Assembly: GCA_947504205.1 (NCBI GenBank)
Contig: CANNGL010000003.1
Span: forward strand, 620,001 to 684,000
From: an uncultured Litoreibacter sp.
GTDB taxonomy: Bacteria; Pseudomonadota; Alphaproteobacteria; Rhodobacterales; Rhodobacteraceae
Direction: 5' to 3'
DNA length: 64,000 nt
Position numbers and translations under genes: made by a program
The notes under the pieces: model-generated
Databases searched by the model: none
Told to the model about the DNA's origin: nothing
Seen by the model: the letters and a program-made list of their open reading frames with translations, nothing else
In this document: one piece after another, positions 1 to 9,287 of the stretch
How the letters are laid out: the number at the start of each line of letters is the position of its first letter
Numbering within the stretch: the stretch's first letter is position 1

Positions 1-721
1 CGGAGGCTTGACCAAAGGTGATCACGTTGCCAGCTTTTTGTGCCGCTGCCTGTGGAGCAGTTGAGTCCGTGTGCTGCAAGATCACGTCAGCACCTTGCTC
101 GATCAGCGCAGTCGCCGCGTCAGCTTCCTTGGCCGGATCAAACCACGTGTAGGCCCAAACGATGTTGAACTCTACGTCGGGGTTTACTTTCTTGGCGTGA
201 ATATAGGCCGCATTGATACCGCGAATAACCTCGGGAATCGGGAAAGAGGCGATGTAGCCAATCTTGTTGGTCTTGGTCATTTTGCCAGCGATGTGGCCTT
301 GAACGGCACGGCCCTCGTAGAAGCGAGCGGAGTAGGTCGATACGTTCGGATGTTCACGCTTATAGCCTGTGGCATGTTCGAATTTTACGTCCGGGAATTT
401 TCCAGCGACCGCATTCGTTGGGTCCATATAACCAAAGGATGTTGTGAAGATAATGTTGGCTCCTGAAAGGGCCATTTGCGTGATTACACGCTCAGCATCG
501 GCACCTTCCGGAACGTTCTCCTGGAAAATGGTCTCAACTTTGTCACCAAAAGCCTCTTCAACGGCCAGACGCCCTTGATCGTGCTCATAGGTCCAGCCGC
601 CGTCGCCAACCGGGCCAACATAGACAAAACCAACTTTGGTTTTTGCATGGCCATCGGCGAATGCCGTACCGGTCAGGGCCATGGCAGCAGCAGCCGTGGC
701 AATAAGTGTTCTTCTTAACAT
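1..721 (-). CDS. BMP-family ABC transporter substrate-binding protein (3' end outside window)
   Basis: Periplasmic binding protein of the basic membrane protein (BMP/PnrA) family, which captures purine nucleosides or bases for an ABC importer. About 240 residues are visible. They begin with a clear signal peptide (MLRRTLIATAAAAMALTG..., likely cleaved after AFA, just before DGHA). The mature start KVGFVYVGPVGDGGWTYEHD is the typical BMP opening. Family members have roughly 330-350 residues, so about the last 100 lie left of the window. A GGGGAGA Shine-Dalgarno precedes the ATG at 721. It is the last visible gene of the xdhABC-ATPase-permease-permease operon, 37 bases after the second permease, so a purine ligand is inferred. 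The exact ligand (xanthine, hypoxanthine, a nucleoside) cannot be read from sequence. Confidence 0.93.
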   Translation of the reverse strand, partial: MLRRTLIATAAAAMALTGTAFADGHAKTKVGFVYVGPVGDGGWTYEHDQGRLAVEEAFGDKVETIFQENVPEGADAERVITQMALSGANIIFTTSFGYMDPTNAVAGKFPDVKFEHATGYKREHPNVSTYSARFYEGRAVQGHIAGKMTKTNKIGYIASFPIPEVIRGINAAYIHAKKVNPDVEFNIVWAYTWFDPAKEADAATALIEQGADVILQHTDSTAPQAAAQKAGNVITFGQAS

Positions 722-758
722 ATGGAATCTCCCCAAGTTTATGAGCGGTATATACGCC

Positions 759-1703
759 TCAGGACGAGGCATGGAAAGCGCGTCCCAGACAGGCGGGGGC
801 TGCAAGCGACATTCGCGCTTTGCCCCCTTTGCGTGGCGCGGACATGATAACCAGTACGAGGATGGTTATCAGATAGGGTGACATGGACAAGTATTCGACT
901 GGTATTGCCATGCCAGCCGCCTGCAGATTGAGCTGCAAAACTGTGACGCCGCCGAAAAGATAAGCGCCCAGCAAAACACGCAGCGGTCGCCATGATGCGA
1001 AAACCACGATGGCAAGCGCAATCCATCCGGCTCCCGCAGTCATACCCTCCGTCCATTGCGGCACACGGATCAGGCTGAGATAGGCGCCGCCTAGCCCCGC
1101 ACAGGCACCACCAAACGCAATCGCCATCAGACGCACACGGATAACTTTGTAACCGAGGGCGTGAGCCGCGTCGTGATTTTCGCCGACGGCGCGCAGGATT
1201 AACCCGGCACGCGTGTATTTCAATGTAGCCCAGACTGCGGCAACCAGAGCGAGCGTCAGGTAGACCATAAGGTCGTGGTTGAACACAATTGGGCCTAGAT
1301 AGGGGATGTCGCTGAGAAGCGGAAAATCGATTTTCTCAGTACTTGGTGGTTTGATACCGACATAGGATTGGCCGAGCAGGGAAGACAGGCCGAGACCAAA
1401 CAGGGTCAGCGCCAGTCCCGTGGCAACCTGATTGGACAGGAAAAACTGGGTCAGGACGCCAAAAATCATCGACAGGATCGCCGCACCAATGGCGGCACAG
1501 ATGAACCCCAGTACCGGAGAGCCGGTCTCTACCGCTATCGCAAAGCCACAAATCGCGCCGGTAATCATCATCCCCTCGACACCTAGGTTCAGAACCCCGG
1601 CTTTCTCGACAACTAGTTCCCCGATGGCGGCCAACAGGATCGGTGTAGCGGCGACCATCAGTGAAGCGATCAGCAGTGTAGGGGAGATTGCGCTTAGGTC
1701 CAT
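759..1703 (-). CDS. ABC transporter permease, BMP/nucleoside type (second permease)
   Basis: Integral membrane permease of the branched-chain/ribose superfamily branch that works with BMP-type binding proteins (NupQ/YufQ-like). The 314-residue product is mostly hydrophobic helices. The motif ELVVEKAGVLNLGVEGMM near residues 28-45 is the hallmark of this permease subtype. The ATG at 1703 has GGGAGCC upstream. The last 15 or so residues are polar and variable. It lies 85 bases downstream of the first permease and 37 bases before the binding protein, and the two permeases probably form a heterodimeric channel. The role in purine uptake is inferred from the linked xanthine dehydrogenase genes. 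Confidence 0.92.
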   Translation of the reverse strand: MDLSAISPTLLIASLMVAATPILLAAIGELVVEKAGVLNLGVEGMMITGAICGFAIAVETGSPVLGFICAAIGAAILSMIFGVLTQFFLSNQVATGLALTLFGLGLSSLLGQSYVGIKPPSTEKIDFPLLSDIPYLGPIVFNHDLMVYLTLALVAAVWATLKYTRAGLILRAVGENHDAAHALGYKVIRVRLMAIAFGGACAGLGGAYLSLIRVPQWTEGMTAGAGWIALAIVVFASWRPLRVLLGAYLFGGVTVLQLNLQAAGMAIPVEYLSMSPYLITILVLVIMSAPRKGGKARMSLAAPACLGRAFHASS

Positions 1704-1788
1704 GATGCGGCTCCCTCAGACGCTTCGGTTGCACCCTGTAAGTGCTGCGTTTTCTTTGACCGGTGAAAGGAAGGTTTGCTGCGCATGA

Positions 1789-2874
1789 TTATGCTACCTC
1801 CGCCTTGCCAAAGCTCACGCGGTAGTTCGTCAGCACATCCACGGCGAGCAGGAAGAAAAGAAGCATTCCTTGGAACGCCTGAATGGCTGCGGCGGGGATG
1901 CCGAGCATAAGGGACGCAAGCTCCCCCCCGATATAGGTCAGCGCCATCAGAAGGCCCGCCAGCAGGATGCCAACCGGATGCAATCGCCCGAGGAAAGCCA
2001 CGATGATTGCGGTGAACCCGTAGCCCACATTGAAGTCGATGGAGATCTGTCCCGATGGGCCCGAAACCTCGAACAGGCCCGCAAGACCAGCTAACGCGCC
2101 TGATGTCCCCAGGCAGAACAGGATCAGCCGGGCTGGATTGACCCCGCCAAAGCGGGCGGCGCGGGGCGCTTCGCCAGTTAATCTGATCTGGAAACCCAGC
2201 ATGTGTTTGGCCAACAGGACATAAGCAAAGATTACCGCAATAAATGCTGCAACCACGCCCCAATGCATACCGGTGCCGGCAATCAGTTCGGCGTTATGCG
2301 CAGAGGCATAGCTTTTGAAGTTGCGCGATCCGGGGAAGCCTGCGCCTTCGGGATTGCGCAACAGGCCGAGCGACATGGAAGCCAGAATGAACTCCGCCAC
2401 GTAGACCAGCAATAATGAGACGAGGATCTCATTGGTCCGAAAATAGACACGAAGCACGCCGGGGATCATGGCCCAAAGCAAGCCGCCAATCGCCCCCGCT
2501 ATGACCATCAGTGGGAAGATGATCCAGCTTTCGGTCGGATAGAAAGCCAGTCCCACCGCAGCGCCGAAGATCGCGCCCATTATATATTGACCCTCCGCTC
2601 CGATGTTCCAGATGCCCGCTCGAAACCCAAGCGACAGGCCTATTGCGATCAAGATCAGAGGTGCCGCTTTCACCAGAAGTTGCGGGCGGGAATAAGCTGC
2701 AAACTGTTCATTAAAAAGAGGATCCCAGAAAATCGTTCGAATGGCCTCAAACGGATCCTTTCCCAGAATTGCGAACATGATCCCGCCAGCGATCATCGTC
2801 GCCACGACGGCCACGATGGGAGTCAGATAGATCCACTTCTTCGATGGCTGAGGGCGTTTTTCAAGCCGCACCAT
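1789..2874 (-). CDS. ABC transporter permease, BMP/nucleoside type (first permease)
   Basis: 361-residue membrane permease, partner of the next gene (NupP/YufP-like). It has a cytoplasmic basic N-terminus (MVRLEKRPQPSKKW), then about ten hydrophobic segments. The sequence GFRAGIWNIGAEGQYIMGA near residues 85-103 matches the conserved loop of this permease family. The start at 2874 was preferred over a longer form at 2904 because GGAGGTGG sits seven bases upstream and the gene then overlaps the ATPase by only 14 bases, suggesting translational coupling. It is the subunit translocating the ligand delivered by the BMP protein. Confidence 0.92.
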   Translation of the reverse strand: MVRLEKRPQPSKKWIYLTPIVAVVATMIAGGIMFAILGKDPFEAIRTIFWDPLFNEQFAAYSRPQLLVKAAPLILIAIGLSLGFRAGIWNIGAEGQYIMGAIFGAAVGLAFYPTESWIIFPLMVIAGAIGGLLWAMIPGVLRVYFRTNEILVSLLLVYVAEFILASMSLGLLRNPEGAGFPGSRNFKSYASAHNAELIAGTGMHWGVVAAFIAVIFAYVLLAKHMLGFQIRLTGEAPRAARFGGVNPARLILFCLGTSGALAGLAGLFEVSGPSGQISIDFNVGYGFTAIIVAFLGRLHPVGILLAGLLMALTYIGGELASLMLGIPAAAIQAFQGMLLFFLLAVDVLTNYRVSFGKAEVA

Positions 2875-4387
2875 GATGTGCCACCTCCATGTCGTGCGCT
2901 CCACCCATCATCAGCCCGATCTGGTCCACTGTAAGACCCTTTGCCGGAACGGGCTCAGTCAACCTGCCCCCGTTCAAAGCCGCAAAGCGGTCGGAGATTT
3001 CCATGAGTTCATCAAGATCCTGAGAGATCACAATGATCGCAGCGCCTTCACCCGCGAGATCCAGCAAGGCCTGCCTGATGTCGGCGGCGGCGGAGGCATC
3101 AACGCCCCAAGTGGGTTGATTGACCACCAATACGTCTGGTTTTTGCAATATCTCTCGTCCGATGACGAACTTTTGCAGGTTTCCACCAGACAGTGAGCGT
3201 GCCGCGTTTTCAGGTCCGGGCGTGCGAACATCGAAATCGCGGATCACATCTTTCGCATAATCCTTGGCTGCAGCCCAGTTCAGGAAGCCTTTACGGGCCA
3301 TCTTCTTGCGAACATTTGCGGTCAGAAGTGCATTTTCAGTCAGCGACATGTTCGGAGCTGCGGCGTGGCCCAACCGCTCTTCGGGGGCCGCGAGTATGCC
3401 CATAGCGCGTCGGGACTGAGGGGGCAGATGCCCCACAGATTTTCCATGAAGCAATATTGCTCCGCTAGCACTGACAACCTCACCCGATAAAGCCGCTGTT
3501 AGCTCGTCCTGACCGTTTCCTGCCACCCCACCAACACCCAATACTTCGCCCTTGTGCACCTTGAGTTTGATTTCCTTCAGCGAAGTGCCGAATTGCAGCG
3601 GAGACGGCACCGAGAGGTTATTGATTTCAAGGGCGACATCGCCCTGCGCGTGGGGGACACGTTCTGGAACATGTAGCGTGCCGCCAACCATCATTTCAGC
3701 CATGGTACGCACGCTCTCTTCGCGCGGATTGCACGTATCGACTTTCTTTCCAAGCCGGAGGATTGTGGCGGTATCACACAGGCGCCGGATCTCATCGAGT
3801 TTATGGCTAATATAGAGGATTGAAGTCCCTTCACTGCGCAATTGTTCTAGCGTTTTGAAGAGGATATCGACTTCCTGAGGGGTCAAGACAGATGTGGGCT
3901 CGTCCATAATCAGCAGCTTGGGATTTTGCAGCAGGCAACGAATAATCTCTACACGCTGACGTTCTCCTGCTGACAAGTCGCCGACTGTGCGAAAGGGATC
4001 CAACGGTAGGCCATATTCTTCGGACACCTTGGATATCTGCGCGGCCAGATCCCGCATCTTGGGTGGATTTTCCATGCCGAGCGCGATGTTCTCGGCCACA
4101 TCAAGCGCTTCAAATAGCGAAAAATGCTGGAACACCATGGCGATCCCGTCAGCTCGTGCGGCGCGAGGTTCTGGCGGGGTAAATGCTGCCCCCCTCAGGC
4201 GCATCGTGCCAGCATCCGGTTTGACGAGACCATAGATCATTTTGACAAGTGTGGATTTACCCGCGCCGTTCTCACCCAGAAGCGCGTGAACCTCGCCTTC
4301 ATTAATCGTGAAGGTCACGTGATCATTGGCAACGACACCCGGATAGGCTTTGGTTAGGCCTTCGATTTCCAGCAGCGCTGTAGTCAC
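2861..4387 (-). CDS. ABC transporter ATP-binding protein, duplicated NBD (BMP/nucleoside system)
   Basis: 508-residue ATPase with two nucleotide-binding domains, as in sugar/nucleoside importers (YufO/NupO type). NBD1 has Walker A GENGAGKST (38-46), signature LSAGERQ and Walker B LLIMDEPT. NBD2 has a degenerate P-loop (GVAGNGQDEL), signature LSGGNLQK, and NQPTWGVD in place of the DE of Walker B, so it is probably non-hydrolytic, as usual in this family. The GTG start at 4387 overlaps the xdhC stop as GTGA. A longer reading to 4567 would run into xdhC and lacks family similarity. It energises the two downstream permeases. Coupling to xdhC ties purine uptake to purine oxidation. Confidence 0.94.
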   Translation of the reverse strand: MTTALLEIEGLTKAYPGVVANDHVTFTINEGEVHALLGENGAGKSTLVKMIYGLVKPDAGTMRLRGAAFTPPEPRAARADGIAMVFQHFSLFEALDVAENIALGMENPPKMRDLAAQISKVSEEYGLPLDPFRTVGDLSAGERQRVEIIRCLLQNPKLLIMDEPTSVLTPQEVDILFKTLEQLRSEGTSILYISHKLDEIRRLCDTATILRLGKKVDTCNPREESVRTMAEMMVGGTLHVPERVPHAQGDVALEINNLSVPSPLQFGTSLKEIKLKVHKGEVLGVGGVAGNGQDELTAALSGEVVSASGAILLHGKSVGHLPPQSRRAMGILAAPEERLGHAAAPNMSLTENALLTANVRKKMARKGFLNWAAAKDYAKDVIRDFDVRTPGPENAARSLSGGNLQKFVIGREILQKPDVLVVNQPTWGVDASAAADIRQALLDLAGEGAAIIVISQDLDELMEISDRFAALNGGRLTEPVPAKGLTVDQIGLMMGGAHDMEVAHHGAA

Positions 4388-5292
4388 AGTGCGATATCCT
4401 TCCCCAAGGTTTGTCGCCTGAGAGACAGCAGTAACCGAGAGGTGACGCCTACGGCAATAGCTTGTGGGTGTTTCCCCAAAGCTGGATCGCCGATGGGGCA
4501 AGTGATGCGAGCAATTTGAGCATCCTGATGGCCAAGTTTTTTCAGACGTGAGCGGAACCGGGCCCATTTGGTTGCCGATCCGATCAGACCTGCGAAAGCA
4601 AAGCTGTGGTTCAGCAGCTGATGGCAGATTTCCAGATCAAGCGCATGTGAATAGGTCAAGATCAGGTGGTGCGCCTCCGACGGGGCGAGCTGTACGGCGT
4701 CTGCTGGGTTCGCGGCTGGCAGAACCGTTACGTCTGTTGTGGGGAAACGATCAGGGCCGGTATCGACCCACGTGATGGCAACGTGGGGCAGTGGTGCAAT
4801 GGTGTCGACCAGCGCGCGACCGACATGGCCTGCTCCATAAATCCAAAGAGGAACACAAGCGGTTTGGACAGGTTCAACGAGCCAACCGTCGGCCAGTGCG
4901 GTCTTGGGTTCAGAACCATTGCGGGCTTTGGCCTCCGCGCGCGCTATCGCGAGTGGTTTGCTTGTTTCACCGGTGACCCTGCGCGCAAAGGTGTCGCTGA
5001 CGTCCGGCGCATCTGTGAAAACCTCTGTGATGAGCGTGACAGAGCCACCGCAGCACTGTCCCAGAGATGGACCCAAAGGCTTGACCCGGATCGCATTGCC
5101 CGTCAGCGCTTGTTTTGCGGCCTCATATTCAAGCGCGCCTCCGCCGATTGTGCCGGCTTGGCCGCCATCCCACACCAGCATGGAGGCACCGACTTCGCGC
5201 GGAACCGAGCCTCTGGTATCAGCCACGACGACCCGCGCGACGGTACCGTGTTCGGCGATAGCATCGCGCAAAGTTTCAAGATCAAAACTCAC
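4384..5292 (-). CDS. xdhC: xanthine dehydrogenase accessory protein XdhC
   Basis: XdhC/CoxI-family molybdenum cofactor chaperone. It binds Moco, helps its sulfuration and inserts it into the XdhAB apoenzyme in the cytoplasm. In the 302-residue product the N-terminal half carries the XdhC_CoxI segment with GTIGGGALEYEA near residue 55. The C-terminal half is a Rossmann-like domain with IYGAGHVGRALV. The start is placed at GTG 5292, which overlaps the xdhB stop as GTGA, rather than a GTG six codons upstream. Immediate coupling to xdhB and to the transporter ATPase downstream supports a single transcript. Confidence 0.93.
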   Translation of the reverse strand: MSFDLETLRDAIAEHGTVARVVVADTRGSVPREVGASMLVWDGGQAGTIGGGALEYEAAKQALTGNAIRVKPLGPSLGQCCGGSVTLITEVFTDAPDVSDTFARRVTGETSKPLAIARAEAKARNGSEPKTALADGWLVEPVQTACVPLWIYGAGHVGRALVDTIAPLPHVAITWVDTGPDRFPTTDVTVLPAANPADAVQLAPSEAHHLILTYSHALDLEICHQLLNHSFAFAGLIGSATKWARFRSRLKKLGHQDAQIARITCPIGDPALGKHPQAIAVGVTSRLLLSLRRQTLGKDIAL

Positions 5293-7694
5293 GACCGCAG
5301 TCTCGCACACGCCATTGCGATGCGCTCAGGCGTGGCTGGTGCATCCAGATTGGGATAATCGTCCCCGCATGCAGAAATCGCATCTGACAGCGCTAGCCAG
5401 GCGGAAATGCCCAACATCAAGGGAGGCTCCCCCACGGCTTTGGAACGATAGATTGTCTCCGACCGGTTTTCACCATCCCAAAGTGACACGTTGAAAACTT
5501 CGGGACGGTCAGAAGCACAGGGGATTTTATAGGTCGATGGTGCGTGGGTGCGCAGATTACCTTTGGCGTCCCAGACAAGTTCTTCCATTGTTAGCCAGCC
5601 CGCGCCTTGAACATAGCCACCTTCGATCTGACCGATGTCCAAGGCCGGGTTCAGAGACCGGCCAGCATCATGCAGGATGTCGGCACGCAGGATGCGGTTC
5701 TCCCCCGTAAGTGTATCAATCACAACTTCGGTCACTGCGGCTCCATACGCGAAATAGAAAAACGGTCGGCCGTGCCCCTTGATCCGATCCCACGCCACGT
5801 CGGGCGTCGCATAAAAGCCTGTTGCGGAAAGCGAGACACGGTGCGTGTAGGCTAGCTCGATGGCCTTTTGAAACGGTATCGTATCGCCGGCAACATTGAC
5901 GGCGCCTCTTTGAAAACGCACCTTTGAGGGGTCGGTCTGATATTGACCCGCCAAGAAAAGGGCGATCCTGTCCTTGATCTCTTCGCAGGCTGCTTTCACA
6001 GCCATCCCATTGAGGTCAGAGCCAGAGGATGCAGCCGTGGCAGATGTATTTGGTACTTTACCTGTGTCGGTCGCTGTAATTTTGACCGCGTCAAGCGAGA
6101 CGCCGAACTCGTGCGCCGCAACCTGAGCGACCTTGGTGAACAAGCCCTGTCCCATCTCTGTGCCGCCATGGTTCAGATGGATAGAGCCATCCTGATACAC
6201 ATGCACCAGAGCGCCCGCCTGATTGAGGTGGGTGAGCGTGAAGGAGATTCCGAATTTTACAGGTGAAAGCGCTAGCCCGCGTTTGAGCACTGGATTTCTT
6301 TCGTTCCAGATGGCCACCTTCTGCCGTCGCGCGTGGTAATCTGACTCTTCGACCAGTTGGTCGGTCATTTCATGGAGGATGAAATCGGTCACTTCCATGC
6401 CATAAGGCGTCGTTTGACCGCCTGGCTTTTGATAAACTTTGACGCGCTGGCCAGTCTCGGTCGCGCCACGAGACGCCAGATCAGCGTTATCTTTGTTCGG
6501 TGCCTTCCCATGTTTCAAAATATCCCCGCCGGAGGCTTCATCAGCAACAGAGGCGGCGGCGTAGAAGTTGAGGCGTCGCACGTCCAAGGGGTCTTTGCCG
6601 AGCGCATGGGCGATCTCGTCCATCACACGTTCGATCCCGACCATGCCCTGTGGACCTCCGAAACCCCGGAAGGCGGTGTTTGACTGGGTGTTGGTTTTCA
6701 GGCGGTGCGAGATGATACGTACATGTTCAAGATGATAAGCGTTGTCGGCATGCAGCATCGCGCGGTCTGCAACTGGCAGGGAAAGGTCCTGTGCCCAACC
6801 GCACCGTGCAAATTGTTCAAACGTCAGGCCAGTGACACGACCGTCATCGTCAAAGCCCACATCATAGTCGATACGGAACTCGTGCCGTTTGCCAGTGACG
6901 ATCATGTCGTCATCGCGATCATAGCGCATCTTGCATGGCTTGCGCGTCAGGCGCGCGGCAACGGCGCAGGCCACGCAAAGTGCATTGCCCTGACTTTCCT
7001 TGCCACCGAAGCCGCCTCCCATGCGGCGCACTTCCACACGCACGGCATTCATCGGCACGCCGAGTGCTTCGGCCACCTTGTGCTGGATTTCAGTTGGGTG
7101 TTGTGATGAGGCGTGCACGACCATGTCGCCATCTTCCTGAGGCAGGGCTAAGGCTGCGTGACCTTCCAGATAGAAATGCTCCTGCCCGCCGATCTCAAAG
7201 CTGTTTTGCAACCGATGGGCGGCCCCTTTTAGAGCCTCACCGGCATCGCCTTTGAGGTAGACGCGCGGTCCATCTTCAAAACGACTGTCGGCTGCCAGCG
7301 CGTCTTCAATGGTCAGCAATGGCGTTTCTTCCACGTAATCGATCTTTGCGAGGCGGGCGGCATGGCGCGCTTGAAGATGGCTTTCCGCCACAACCAGAAA
7401 AACCGGCTGGCCGACATAGTGAACCGTCTGCTTCGCCAACAGCGGTTCATCATGGTTCGACGGCGAGACATCGTTGTCGTATGGCAGGTCGTCGGCAGTC
7501 AGGACCGCAACGACGCCAGGCGCGGCTAGAACTGGCGCAAGATCAAGGGTCGTGATTGTGCCGCGTGCTATGCTCGATAAACCAAAGGCCAGATGTAACG
7601 TCCCAGTTGGTGTTGGAATGTCGTCGGTGTACCGGGCGGCGCCTGTGACATGCAGCGGACCGGCATCATGGGGTTTGGGGGTGTGTACGGTCAT
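5289..7694 (-). CDS. xdhB: xanthine dehydrogenase molybdopterin-binding subunit XdhB
   Basis: Large Moco subunit oxidising hypoxanthine and xanthine to urate, pairing with XdhA. The 801-residue product has MGGGFGGKE at 225-233 and AFRGFGGPQ at 341-349. By spacing from the bovine and Rhodobacter enzymes, the substrate residues are Glu233 and Arg311 (in DRAMLH), and the catalytic base is Glu756 (in AVGEPPLML). All are present, so an active enzyme is expected. Residues about 380-427 form a polar stretch that looks longer than in the Rhodobacter capsulatus protein, probably a surface loop. The ATG at 7694 overlaps the xdhA stop as ATGA; a longer frame to 7865 lies inside xdhA. Confidence 0.95.
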   Translation of the reverse strand: MTVHTPKPHDAGPLHVTGAARYTDDIPTPTGTLHLAFGLSSIARGTITTLDLAPVLAAPGVVAVLTADDLPYDNDVSPSNHDEPLLAKQTVHYVGQPVFLVVAESHLQARHAARLAKIDYVEETPLLTIEDALAADSRFEDGPRVYLKGDAGEALKGAAHRLQNSFEIGGQEHFYLEGHAALALPQEDGDMVVHASSQHPTEIQHKVAEALGVPMNAVRVEVRRMGGGFGGKESQGNALCVACAVAARLTRKPCKMRYDRDDDMIVTGKRHEFRIDYDVGFDDDGRVTGLTFEQFARCGWAQDLSLPVADRAMLHADNAYHLEHVRIISHRLKTNTQSNTAFRGFGGPQGMVGIERVMDEIAHALGKDPLDVRRLNFYAAASVADEASGGDILKHGKAPNKDNADLASRGATETGQRVKVYQKPGGQTTPYGMEVTDFILHEMTDQLVEESDYHARRQKVAIWNERNPVLKRGLALSPVKFGISFTLTHLNQAGALVHVYQDGSIHLNHGGTEMGQGLFTKVAQVAAHEFGVSLDAVKITATDTGKVPNTSATAASSGSDLNGMAVKAACEEIKDRIALFLAGQYQTDPSKVRFQRGAVNVAGDTIPFQKAIELAYTHRVSLSATGFYATPDVAWDRIKGHGRPFFYFAYGAAVTEVVIDTLTGENRILRADILHDAGRSLNPALDIGQIEGGYVQGAGWLTMEELVWDAKGNLRTHAPSTYKIPCASDRPEVFNVSLWDGENRSETIYRSKAVGEPPLMLGISAWLALSDAISACGDDYPNLDAPATPERIAMACARLRS

Positions 7695-9049
7695 GAGTGG
7701 ACCTCCAACACGTTGGCTGGAACGCCAAGGCTTTCGACATAGGCGCGCCTTAGCATGTTTTGAGCTGCCATCAGTCGATATTCCGCCGAGGCGCGCATAT
7801 CGCTCATCGGCTGGTAGTCTTTCTCGAATGCTGGCAGCGCTGCTTCGATTACGTCTTCCTTCCAAGCCTTGCCGAGTAAGGCTTTTTCGACATGCGTGGC
7901 GCGTTTGGGCGTGCCTGCCATACCGCCAAAGGCGATACGTGCGGATTTGACGGTTTCACCGTCGACCACGATGTTGAAACACCCACAGACAGCGGAGATG
8001 TCCTGATCGAACCGCTTCGAGAGCTTATAACATTTGAGCGTGTCGGGTTGACGCGGAAAGCTCACGGCTTCGACGAACTCACCTTTTGCGCGGTCTTGCT
8101 TGCCGTATTCGATGAAAAAGTCTTTGAGCGGCAAGTCGCGGCGCGAGTCGCCTTTGCGCAGGTGCAGTGTTGCACCCAAGGCGATCAAGGCAGGCGGGCT
8201 GTCCCCGATGGGCGAGCCATTGGCAATGTTGCCACCGATTGTTGCAGCGTTGCGCACTTGGACAGAGCCATAGCGACGCAGCAATTCAGCAAAACTGGGG
8301 TGCAACTCGCGCACCGCCTCCAATACTTGCGTCACGGAGGTGACAGCACCGATCCGAACCGTATCTTTAGAAACATCCACGCCAATCATATCGATGCAAC
8401 GTGTGACAAAGGCTACCTCACCCAACTCCCGAAAGTCCTTGTTGACCCACAAACCCACATCGGTCGCGCCGCCGATCAATGTGCCTTCGGGGTGCTTTGC
8501 GTACCAGCTTGCCAGTTCGTCTGAAGAGGTTGGGATGAACGCAGGCAGGGTTTGTGCTTCGAGTTGATCTTCTTGCATCCAATCCGGCACCGGCTTCGCA
8601 CTCGCCGCCTCTGCTGCGCGAATAATCGGGGCGTAGCCTGTGCAGCGGCAGAGGTTTCCGGCAAGCTGATCTTGGTGATCTGTTGCGCCATTCTTATGAG
8701 CTGCTGCCATAGTGGTGATGAAACCCGGTGTGCAGAAGCCGCATTGACTGCCATGAAGCTCGACCATGGCGGATTGCACAGGGTGCATTTCGCCGTCTAG
8801 GCCAGATATACCCTCGACGGTTCGTACCGCTCGTCCGGCCAGCTGTGGCATAAACAGAATGCATGAGTTCATGGCGCGGGCTACGCCATCTTCACCCGTC
8901 ACAATAACGGAACAGGCGCCACAATCGCCTTCGTTACATCCTTCTTTGGTGCCAGTAAGTCCGCGCCGTTCGCGCAGAAAATCAAGAAGCGTTTCGGTCG
9001 ATCCGACCTCTGCCTCCACCGTCTCTCCATTCAGAAGAAACTTGAGCAT
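7691..9049 (-). CDS. xdhA: xanthine dehydrogenase FeS/FAD subunit XdhA
   Basis: Small subunit carrying two [2Fe-2S] clusters and FAD, passing electrons from the Moco site to NAD+. The 452-residue size is close to the Rhodobacter protein (about 460). The plant-ferredoxin cluster uses Cys38, Cys43, Cys46 and Cys63. The second cluster uses Cys103, Cys106, Cys134 and Cys136 ([10 protein letters not shown] and CRCTGY). The FAD domain begins near residue 190 with [11 protein letters not shown]. First gene of the operon xdhA-xdhB-xdhC-ABC transporter; the leader (9050-9287) is shared with the divergent gene at 9288. The Shine-Dalgarno before 9049 is weak. Confidence 0.95.
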   Translation of the reverse strand: MLKFLLNGETVEAEVGSTETLLDFLRERRGLTGTKEGCNEGDCGACSVIVTGEDGVARAMNSCILFMPQLAGRAVRTVEGISGLDGEMHPVQSAMVELHGSQCGFCTPGFITTMAAAHKNGATDHQDQLAGNLCRCTGYAPIIRAAEAASAKPVPDWMQEDQLEAQTLPAFIPTSSDELASWYAKHPEGTLIGGATDVGLWVNKDFRELGEVAFVTRCIDMIGVDVSKDTVRIGAVTSVTQVLEAVRELHPSFAELLRRYGSVQVRNAATIGGNIANGSPIGDSPPALIALGATLHLRKGDSRRDLPLKDFFIEYGKQDRAKGEFVEAVSFPRQPDTLKCYKLSKRFDQDISAVCGCFNIVVDGETVKSARIAFGGMAGTPKRATHVEKALLGKAWKEDVIEAALPAFEKDYQPMSDMRASAEYRLMAAQNMLRRAYVESLGVPANVLEVHS

Positions 9050-9222
9050 ATGGAATTAGTCCTGCCGCCTTACCGATGTGGTTGTGCCTCGTGACAAGGT
9101 CGATGCGGCGTAGACCATGCCATGATTAATCCAACGGGAGCCATGCTAGTCTCAGAGTTCCGTGTTTGGCAAGTGGGCGCCTCGGCACAACAATACTGGA
9201 TTCTTCTCACATATTCGCCACG

Positions 9223-9236
9223 AAATCGAACGATTT
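9223..9236. repeat. 14-base inverted repeat in the xdhA/9288 divergent gap
   Basis: AAATCG-AA-CGATTT is a perfect inverted repeat (6-base arms) inside the 238-base gap 9050-9287 that separates xdhA from the gene at 9288. Its place between two divergent starts suits a regulator-binding site, but I do not recognise a family motif and such short palindromes occur by chance. The rest of the gap holds no convincing gene; a 64-codon open frame at 9122-9316 has no ribosome-binding site and no recognisable features. Confidence 0.25.
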
Positions 9237-9287
9237 GCCTCGCATACCTTCAACTAAAGAGGGGTCTTTTACTTATTGGTGGCGTAG

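Noticed and set aside
5289-7694. Loss of a catalytic arginine in XdhB
   Set aside because: GWAQDLS first looked like a substituted arginine, but counting from Glu233 places the catalytic arginine at Arg311 in DRAMLH, which is conserved.
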